Source: Vibrio lentus (GTDB lineage: Bacteria > Pseudomonadota > Gammaproteobacteria > Enterobacterales > Vibrionaceae). From it: a stretch of DNA of 64,000 bases. Below are positions 58,647 to 64,000 of this stretch, in pieces. Each line of letters opens with the position of its first letter. Positions within the stretch are counted from its first letter, which is position 1. Location of the stretch: contig NZ_MCZK01000150.1 of NCBI RefSeq assembly GCF_002875945.1, forward strand, positions 1-64,000. The letters run 5' to 3'. Below the pieces are notes generated by a model. That model was not told the DNA's origin, ran no database searches, and saw only the letters and a list, made by a program, of their open reading frames with translations. A program made the position numbers and the translations under genes.

Positions 58647-59654
58647 TTAAGTATTCTCGGCTAGATAGTGGCGCACTTGCGCAGTGAGCTCTTGTCTAAC
58701 TTGCGGGGAAATAAAGCTCGCTTCAATGGCATTGATACTGAACTGTGCTAATTCGTTTTTCGTCAGTGGATGAGCATTGGCGACAGCGAGGAAGTTATCA
58801 TTCATGTACCCACCAAAGTAAGCTGGATCATCGGAATTAATGGTGACGCACAGCCCCTTTCTTAAGAGTTCTACGACGTTGTGCTGCTGCATGGTGTCGA
58901 AGACTTTGAGCTTGGTGTTCGACAAAGGGCAAACCGTTAGTGGGATACGCTTCGCAGCCAACTCTTCCATCAGTTCTGGGTCTTCTGCACAACGAACCCC
59001 ATGATCAATTCGCGTGATGCCTAGTAAGCTCAACGCGTCACTAATATTTTGCGCTGGGCCTTCTTCTCCTGCATGGGCCACGGTTAGGAAACCTTGGTTG
59101 ATGGCCTCTTGAAAGACATGTTTAAACTTTTCTGGCGGGTTGCCTTGTTCCGATGAATCTAGTCCAACCGCTATGATTTTATCTTTGTAGGGAAGGGCTT
59201 GTTTGAGCGTCTCGAACGCGCTGTCTTCATCAAGGTGGCGCAGAAAGCACATGATCAGTTGGCTGCTTATCCCTAGTTCCTGCTCAGCTTGCTGTAAAGC
59301 TTGAGTAATGCCACCAACAACCGTGTCGAAACCTATTCCACGTTCGGTGTGAGTCTGTGGGTCAAAGAAGATTTCGGTATGAACCACGTTGTCTTGCTGG
59401 CATTTCAATAGGTAAGCCCAAGTCAGGTCGTAGAAATCCTGCTGGTGGAGCAGCACGTTGGCACCTTGGTAATAGATATCGAGGAAGGATTGCAGGTTGT
59501 GAAATTGATAGGCTTCACGAACTTGGTCTGGGCTCTCAAAGGGTATCGACACCTTATTGCGCTTGGCGAGATCGAACATCAATTCGGGTTCTAGTGTGCC
59601 TTCTATGTGTAAGTGCAGCTCAACCTTCGGTAAATTTTTGATAAAGCTATCCAT
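58647..59654 (-). CDS. Adenine deaminase, adenosine deaminase-like (type 2)
   Basis: A 335-aa metal-dependent aminohydrolase. The metal ligands are seen in ELHLHIEGTLEPEL (His14, His16) and HAGEEGPAQ, with the catalytic Asp pair in NSDDPAYFGGYM. The sequence follows the Pseudomonas-type adenine aminohydrolases of the adenosine deaminase family (FLDIYYQGANVLLHQQDFYDLTWAYL, VHTEIFFDPQTHTERGI) more closely than true adenosine deaminase. It converts adenine to hypoxanthine for salvage. Palindromes 200-250 bp upstream may be purine-responsive. Confidence 0.88.
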   Translation of the reverse strand: MDSFIKNLPKVELHLHIEGTLEPELMFDLAKRNKVSIPFESPDQVREAYQFHNLQSFLDIYYQGANVLLHQQDFYDLTWAYLLKCQQDNVVHTEIFFDPQTHTERGIGFDTVVGGITQALQQAEQELGISSQLIMCFLRHLDEDSAFETLKQALPYKDKIIAVGLDSSEQGNPPEKFKHVFQEAINQGFLTVAHAGEEGPAQNISDALSLLGITRIDHGVRCAEDPELMEELAAKRIPLTVCPLSNTKLKVFDTMQQHNVVELLRKGLCVTINSDDPAYFGGYMNDNFLAVANAHPLTKNELAQFSINAIEASFISPQVRQELTAQVRHYLAENT

Positions 59655-59766
59655 AGCAACTCCTTAGCTATTTTAATTATGGGCGGAGTAGGTGAGGTAT
59701 TAGTGCCTATTAATATGAAGCCTTAGGCGATTCATTTATCTCTGTTTGAGCATAGTTCATTTCATT

Positions 59767-59802
59767 GTTGTCGATAATGTTGTCGATAATGTTGTCGATA
59801 AA
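59767..59802. repeat. 12-bp tandem triplication
   Basis: GTTGTCGATAAT occurs three times in direct tandem; the last copy ends AAA. Confidence 0.85.
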
Positions 59803-59854
59803 ACAGCGCTGAAATTGCTGGTGAATGGAGGGTTATGGAGGAATTGAAATGAGC

Positions 59855-59870
59855 CGCAAACGATTTGCAG
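59855..59870. promoter_or_regulatory. PurR-like element
   Basis: CGCAAACGATTTGCAG resembles the PurR consensus (ACGCAAACGTTTGCGT), but its arms GCAAA/TTTGC are separated by three bases instead of two. It is upstream of adenine deaminase on one side and the DUF3622-like gene on the other. Confidence 0.35.
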
Positions 59871-59886
59871 CAATGGAGTGTGATCC

Positions 59887-59904
59887 GCTGCAAATATTTG
59901 CAGC
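59887..59904. promoter_or_regulatory. Perfect 18-bp palindrome
   Basis: GCTGCAAATATTTGCAGC reads identically on both strands and shares the TTTGCAGCAAT right flank with the element 20-30 bp upstream, so both may bind one regulator. Confidence 0.5.
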
Positions 59905-60028
59905 AATATTCATTGATTTGTGCTCTAATACCGCGCTTACCAAGGGATGGTGTTAAAAGATGCTCACTTAGATGGAGTTATCAAAGTTGACCGATCCCTT
60001 AATGATCTCCCTTAGGAATAAATAGAAC

Positions 60029-60343
60029 ATGTCTAAGAACAAAAAATTTGATATCCGCCTTACAGAAAAACGCAACGGTTGGTGTGCAGAGATTACTCGT
60101 CAAGTAACGTCTCGCAGCACAACAGTTTCTAAGCGTGAAGCTGGTTTCGAGACTGAAGCTCTAGCACAAGAGTGGGCTGAGAAAGAACTGGCTTCTTTCA
60201 TCGCAAACCAAGCTGAGCGTAACGATCGTAAATCAGAGCAACGTAAAGAGCGTGATGAAATTCGTCACACTAAAGAGCTTAAAGCTGAGCAAGCGCGTGA
60301 AGCACGTGCAAAAGCTCGCGCAGAAGAGCTAGACGACGAGTAA
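60029..60343 (+). CDS. DUF3622-like small protein
   Basis: A 104-aa protein, probably of the DUF3622 family found mainly in vibrios. The N-terminal half (KKFDIRLTEKRNGWCAEITRQVTSRSTTVSKREAGFETEALAQEWAEKEL) looks like a small beta-alpha domain. The C-terminal half is a highly charged helix rich in Glu, Lys, Arg and Ala, a probable single alpha-helix or coiled coil. Codon use is that of a well-expressed gene and a strong terminator follows, so it is likely abundant. No function is known to me. Confidence 0.75.
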   Translation: MSKNKKFDIRLTEKRNGWCAEITRQVTSRSTTVSKREAGFETEALAQEWAEKELASFIANQAERNDRKSEQRKERDEIRHTKELKAEQAREARAKARAEELDDE

Positions 60344-60385
60344 GTCGCAATAATTTATGCTCTTCTTGTTTGAAGAAGAGCAGAA

Positions 60386-60421
60386 AAAAGCCCCAATATA
60401 GTCATCTATATTGGGGCTTTT
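60386..60421. terminator. Bidirectional terminator
   Basis: A 16-bp perfect stem AAAAGCCCCAATATAG with CTATATTGGGGCTTTT has a TCAT loop and A and T runs on both sides. It lies between the convergent DUF3622-like and AstE-like genes. Confidence 0.9.
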
Positions 60422-60463
60422 GCATTTCTGAGCGTTATTCAGTTAACGGACTCTGCAAGCTTA

Positions 60464-60494
60464 GTTATTCAGCGCAGTTAGTTATTCAGCGCAG
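60464..60494. repeat. 16-bp direct duplication across a stop codon
   Basis: AGTTATTCAGCGCAGT occurs twice in tandem and the second copy contains the last codons and stop of the minus-strand AstE-like gene. This is a recent-looking slippage duplication. Confidence 0.8.
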
Positions 60495-61524
60495 TTAGCC
60501 AATCGTCTTCTGCCACTTCTTCAATGTAGCTCTCTACTGATTGTCCTACTTCTTCATCGTCTTGCTTAAAGTAAGCGATGTGGAACACAGCATCACCTTC
60601 GTTTACCAAAGGTAGAGTTTGCTGACCAATCACGATACCGCCTTTGGTTGTGATCACTTGGCCTTCTTGGTGCCCCAATGGAGAGCTGATGTAAGCAAGG
60701 GTTTGTCCCGCTTCAACTTGTTCGCCAAGTCTTACCATGTTACGCAAAATACCGTCTGATTCAGCACGGATCCAGCTGGTGGATTTACTCAATACTGGCT
60801 CTGGTAACTTCTTACGGTTAGGGCGCAGCATGCCGATCTCTTTCATCACTTGATGCACGCCAAGGTAACCTGCGCGAATCGCTAGGTGATCGAAACGCAG
60901 CGCTTCACCACCTTCGTAAGTTAATACAGGGATACCAAGCTTTTCTGCTTCGCTACGCAGTGAACCGTCACGCAATGGAGAATCAATGATCACTGGTGTT
61001 GCAAACGCTTTTGCGATGCGCAGTGTTTCAGGGTTCGATAGGTTCGCACGAATCTGTGGCAGATTGGTACGGTGAATCGCGCCGGTGTGTAGATCCAGAA
61101 TGTAATCACAGTGCTTTGCTACGTTCTCGAAGAAGGTGTAAGCGATACGTGATGTTAGTGACCCCTTCTCACTGCCAGGGAAGCAACGGTTTAGGTCACG
61201 ACGATCTGGTAGGTAACGAGATTTATGAATAAAGCCAAACACGTTAACGATAGGCACAACAATTAACGTACCTTTCAGTTTTTTAGGTTCGATAGCGTTG
61301 GTGAGCTGTCTTGCGATTTCGACGCCGTTTAGCTCATCACCGTGGATAGCCGCGTTCACCATCAGTGTTGGACCTGATTGGCGACCGTGAATGATTTCAA
61401 TCGGGATCGAAAGTGGAGAGTGGGTATAAAGCTGAGCTGCTTGCAGTTCAATCTCCATTCGTTGTCCTGGCTGAACAGTATAACCAAGTAATTCGAATGG
61501 TTGATTAGGTTTTAGTCTTGCCAT
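60478..61524 (-). CDS. Succinylglutamate desuccinylase/aspartoacylase family protein
   Basis: A 348-aa zinc hydrolase of the M14-like AstE/AspA group. Zinc ligands lie in NAAIHGDELNGVEIARQL (His and Glu) and in the later ILDLHTGAIHRTNLPQI (His). The C-terminal part forms a beta-rich barrel-like domain (SDGILRNMVRLGEQVEAGQTLAYISSPLG). It is not clustered with arginine catabolism genes, so it is unlikely to be AstE itself; the physiological substrate is unknown. The ATG 61524 start is preceded by TGAGAAC. Confidence 0.82.
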   Translation of the reverse strand: MARLKPNQPFELLGYTVQPGQRMEIELQAAQLYTHSPLSIPIEIIHGRQSGPTLMVNAAIHGDELNGVEIARQLTNAIEPKKLKGTLIVVPIVNVFGFIHKSRYLPDRRDLNRCFPGSEKGSLTSRIAYTFFENVAKHCDYILDLHTGAIHRTNLPQIRANLSNPETLRIAKAFATPVIIDSPLRDGSLRSEAEKLGIPVLTYEGGEALRFDHLAIRAGYLGVHQVMKEIGMLRPNRKKLPEPVLSKSTSWIRAESDGILRNMVRLGEQVEAGQTLAYISSPLGHQEGQVITTKGGIVIGQQTLPLVNEGDAVFHIAYFKQDDEEVGQSVESYIEEVAEDDWLTALNN

Positions 61525-61795
61525 TTAGGTTGTTCTCAACATGGTGATAATTCGTTAACACGGAATGTATCAATCGTTGATTTTTAGTACGAATCAATCA
61601 CTTTACGGTCACGACAAAAGTTTTTTATGAAGGGGCTTCTGAATTGGTTTCTGTTTTTGATTTGGCTAATTAGAGGGTGTTTCAAATTGTGAATTTTCTG
61701 ACAATACATTGATTTAACTCTGATATTTGTCGTTCGGTTGATTGGTATTATCCATCGCCATTTTTTGGCGGCCAAATTCATATATCGAGATAAAA

Positions 61796-62335
61796 ATGAA
61801 AAAAACAATTTCAAAAGTCGTTGCACTGGCGGTGGTTTCTGTCGCTTTATCTGGCTGTGTTGGTAGTAACGCAGTAACGGGTTACCTAATGAAGTTCAAC
61901 GTTAAGGCTGTTGATAACCGTTACGCACGTGGTGGCTTGAACATGCTACTTGCACCTGCTTACGGCCTAACGGTTGCTGCTGATTACCTGGTATTCAACT
62001 CATTAGAGTTCTGGACTGGTAGCAACCCACTGACTGGTTCTCCACACATCTTTGATACAAAGACTGACACGTACCTAGACATCAATAACCAACTTGATCC
62101 GTCTCTAACGGAAGCGCCAGTAGGCCCTATTACGAGTGCTGATGTGATTGAGAAAGGTCAAATGCAGCAGATTGATGAAAACACGATCCAAATGGACATT
62201 ACTTACCAGTCTGGTGAGCGTGCAACATTGATCGGTGTTCGCGATGGCGAGATGGTGACGTACTTCATTGATGGTGAAGTTGTGGCACAAACTTCAATTG
62301 ATGAGCTAGAGAGCTACGCGGCTACACGCGCTTAA
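61796..62335 (+). CDS. DUF3332-like lipoprotein
   Basis: A 179-aa predicted lipoprotein with leader KVVALAVVSVALSGC (lipobox LSGC). The body contains NPLTGSPHIFDTKTDTYLDINNQLDPSLTEAP, features I associate with the DUF3332 family of gammaproteobacteria. ATG 61796 is chosen because the leader then has normal length and GAGAT lies upstream. It is probably envelope-located; function unknown. A terminator hairpin follows at 62380. Confidence 0.72.
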   Translation: MKKTISKVVALAVVSVALSGCVGSNAVTGYLMKFNVKAVDNRYARGGLNMLLAPAYGLTVAADYLVFNSLEFWTGSNPLTGSPHIFDTKTDTYLDINNQLDPSLTEAPVGPITSADVIEKGQMQQIDENTIQMDITYQSGERATLIGVRDGEMVTYFIDGEVVAQTSIDELESYAATRA

Positions 62336-62379
62336 TTGCTTCTCTAGTCACAAATAGTCGTTTACAAAGATTAGATACA

Positions 62380-62408
62380 AAAACAGGTACTCATTGAGTA
62401 CCTGTTTT
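62380..62408. terminator. Bidirectional terminator
   Basis: A 13-bp perfect stem AAAACAGGTACTC with GAGTACCTGTTTT has a very small loop. A and T runs on both sides serve the convergent DUF3332-like and pepD genes. Confidence 0.85.
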
Positions 62409-62474
62409 ATTTTGTCTCGAATAAACGGTATTTACTGTGAAACACCATTTACTGAACAAACATAGCTTATCGAA

Positions 62475-63947
62475 TTATGCTTTTTCTGGGATTGCTTCAA
62501 GCAGTGCAACCATTTGGTTCCAGAATAGCTCAACGGTGTCGATCTTCACTTTCTCATCTGGAGAGTGAGGGAACTTGATCGTTGGGCCGAAAGAAACCAT
62601 GTCCATGTTCGGGTAAGGTTCTTTGAATAGACCACACTCAAGACCTGCATGGATAACCATGATGTTTGGCTTGTGACCGTAGATGCCTTCGTACATGTCG
62701 CGGAAGATGTGCATGATTTCTGAATCAGCGTCTGGCTTCCAACCTGGGTAAGCACCAGAGAACGCGATGTTCGCGCCAGCGAGTTCAGCAACAGAGTGAA
62801 GCATGCCTTCAACTTGCTTACGGCCAGAGTCGATCAGTGAACGAATCAGGCAAAGTACCGTGATTGAGTTTTCTTCTGTTGTGATAACACCAACGTTTAG
62901 AGAAGTCTCAACAACACCTTCAATCTCATCACTCATACGAATCACGCCATTTGGACATGCGTTAAGTGCTGCGATAAAGCGAGCCTGTTCTGCTTGAGCA
63001 AGAGTGCCCATTTCAACGGCTACTTCTTCGTTGAATGTTACGATGCTGTCTTCGATTTTACCCAGCTCAGTAGATAGAAGCTCAGTGTAGTAGTTGTATA
63101 GCGAAGCCAGTTTCTCTTGGTTTGCAGCCGGTACTGCCACCGTTACGAAGCCTTCACGAGGGATAGCGTTACGAAGGCTACCACCTTTGAATTCTACGAT
63201 ACGAAGGTCTAGCTCTTTTGCATGACCCGCTAGGAAACGAGCAAGCAATTTGTTTGCGTTTGCACGACCCGTGTGAATATCACAACCAGAGTGACCGCCT
63301 TTAAGGCCTTTTAGCGTTAGCTTACGTGTAACGAAATCTGCAGGGACTGCATCACGAGTGATGTCGAAAGTCATTGCGCCATCGATACCGCCAGCACAAC
63401 CCATGTACACTTCGCCTTCTTGCTCTGAATCGGTATTAAGAAGGATATCACCTTCTAACCAACCTGCTTCAAGACCGAAAGCACCCGTCATACCCGCTTC
63501 TTCATCTACGGTTAGTAGAACTTCGATAGGGCCGTGCTTGATTTCGTTTGAAGCAAGAACCGCTAGGCAAGAAGCCATACCCATGCCGTTATCTGCGCCA
63601 AGTGTTGTGCCTTTTGCTGTAACCCACTCACCATCAATGTATGGCTGGATAGGATCTTTAGCGAAGTCGTGAACCGTGTCTTCGTTCTTTTGTGGAACCA
63701 TATCGATGTGCGCTTGTAGCACAACACCTTTTTTGTTTTCCATGCCTGGCGTTGCAGGTTTAGTAATGAATACGTTACCCGTTGGGTCGCGACGTACATT
63801 TAAACCTTGCTCTGTTGCCCAAGCAATAATGTATTGAGCTAGCTCTTCCTCATGCTTAGAAGGATGTGGGATTGAGCAAATCTTATCGAAGAACTGCCAA
63901 ATAGGGGCAGGGGATAATTTACTGATCTCAGAATGGAATTCAGACAC
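62475..63947 (-). CDS. pepD: Aminoacyl-histidine dipeptidase PepD
   Basis: A 490-aa M20-family dipeptidase that splits Xaa-His and other dipeptides such as carnosine. The metal-binding motifs are QAHIDMVPQKNEDTVHDF, TTLGADNGMGMASCLAV, LLTVDEEAGMTGAFGLE and the C-terminal HAGLECGLF. The GTG start at 63947 has an excellent ribosome binding site (AAGGAG). Length and sequence follow the E. coli enzyme closely. It is the last gene in the window, with its upstream promoter cut at 64000. Confidence 0.94.
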   Translation of the reverse strand: MSEFHSEISKLSPAPIWQFFDKICSIPHPSKHEEELAQYIIAWATEQGLNVRRDPTGNVFITKPATPGMENKKGVVLQAHIDMVPQKNEDTVHDFAKDPIQPYIDGEWVTAKGTTLGADNGMGMASCLAVLASNEIKHGPIEVLLTVDEEAGMTGAFGLEAGWLEGDILLNTDSEQEGEVYMGCAGGIDGAMTFDITRDAVPADFVTRKLTLKGLKGGHSGCDIHTGRANANKLLARFLAGHAKELDLRIVEFKGGSLRNAIPREGFVTVAVPAANQEKLASLYNYYTELLSTELGKIEDSIVTFNEEVAVEMGTLAQAEQARFIAALNACPNGVIRMSDEIEGVVETSLNVGVITTEENSITVLCLIRSLIDSGRKQVEGMLHSVAELAGANIAFSGAYPGWKPDADSEIMHIFRDMYEGIYGHKPNIMVIHAGLECGLFKEPYPNMDMVSFGPTIKFPHSPDEKVKIDTVELFWNQMVALLEAIPEKA

Positions 63948-64000
63948 GGATGACTCCTTTTTTATTTGGTAACCATATATTTAGGATTCTTATGGGTAAA

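Larger units (their letters stand above)
59655..60028. other. 374-bp gap with a 12-bp triplication and palindromes
   Basis: It holds GTTGTCGATAAT three times in tandem (59767-59802), a PurR-like site (59855-59870), a perfect 18-bp palindrome (59887-59904) and the promoter of the DUF3622-like gene. No gene is seen. Confidence 0.6.

Noticed and set aside
58647-59654. Assignment as true adenosine deaminase (Add)
   Set aside because: The sequence follows the adenine aminohydrolase branch of the family in several conserved blocks; only an assay or tree would settle it fully.
60478-61524. Assignment as AstE of arginine catabolism
   Set aside because: No astCADB genes are nearby and the sequence looks like the general aspartoacylase-like group.

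Overview
The window looks like a chromosomal segment of a marine Vibrio, probably near the Splendidus clade. The evidence is moderate-to-low G+C, Vibrio-type protein sequences throughout, and small families common in Vibrionaceae (DUF3622-like, DUF3332-like). No rRNA, tRNA, integrase, transposase or CRISPR array was seen. The assignment rests on protein resemblance and gene content, not on a database search.

Layout. (1) 1-13.2 kb: a complete tight-adherence (Tad/Flp type IVb pilus) locus on the + strand. It holds two small Flp pilins, prepilin peptidase TadV, an AAA+ ATPase with a winged-helix-like front end, RcpC, secretin RcpA, a small lipoprotein, TadG, TadE, TadF, TadZ, TadA, TadB, TadC and TadD. 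(2) 13.2-16.6 kb: chromate transporter ChrA, a divergent LysR regulator and a PAP2-family membrane protein. A candidate small RNA follows at about 16.71-16.86 kb. (3) 16.8-32.6 kb: a galactoside block. It holds a LacI regulator divergent from a GH36 alpha-galactosidase and a YidK-like sodium/solute symporter. A DUF1330 protein and a MATE exporter follow, then a sugar ABC transporter (ATPase divergent from two permeases and a binding protein) and a LacZ beta-galactosidase. (4) 32.8-45.4 kb: the counterpart of the E. coli ebg region on the minus strand, ebgR, ebgA-ebgC, ygjI, ygjJ and ygjK, with ygjI duplicated. (5) 45.8-53.7 kb: the Leloir genes galE, galT, galK and galM, GalR, and the glucose PTS permease PtsG. 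(6) 54-64 kb: an SgrR-like regulator, YgjH, a gamma-glutamylcyclotransferase-like protein, NnrS, adenine deaminase, a DUF3622-like protein, an AstE/AspA-like zinc hydrolase, a DUF3332-like lipoprotein and PepD.

How it fits together. Regions 3-5 form one large galactose-centred island. Three kinds of transporter (SSS, ABC, APC) and four glycosidases (GH36, two GH2, GH63) feed galactose into galETKM and glucose into glycolysis. Repeated palindromes support the wiring. A near-consensus GalR box precedes galE, and a 15/16 match lies between the divergent ABC transporter arms. A different operator pair precedes the alpha-galactosidase. An AGTAAA-type motif recurs at ebgA, ygjJ and probably ebgR and ygjI.

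Most interesting. The ebg-ygjIJK cluster combines an exported GH63 alpha-glucosidase, amino-acid-type permeases and a cytoplasmic beta-galactosidase. That combination would suit a glucosyl-galactosyl conjugate of an amino acid, such as the collagen disaccharide on hydroxylysine. Other leads are a structured intergenic RNA candidate, a dispersed element found four times next to hairpins, short tandem repeats abutting several stop codons, and a ptsG/sgrR-like divergent pair with two long-arm inverted repeats between them.
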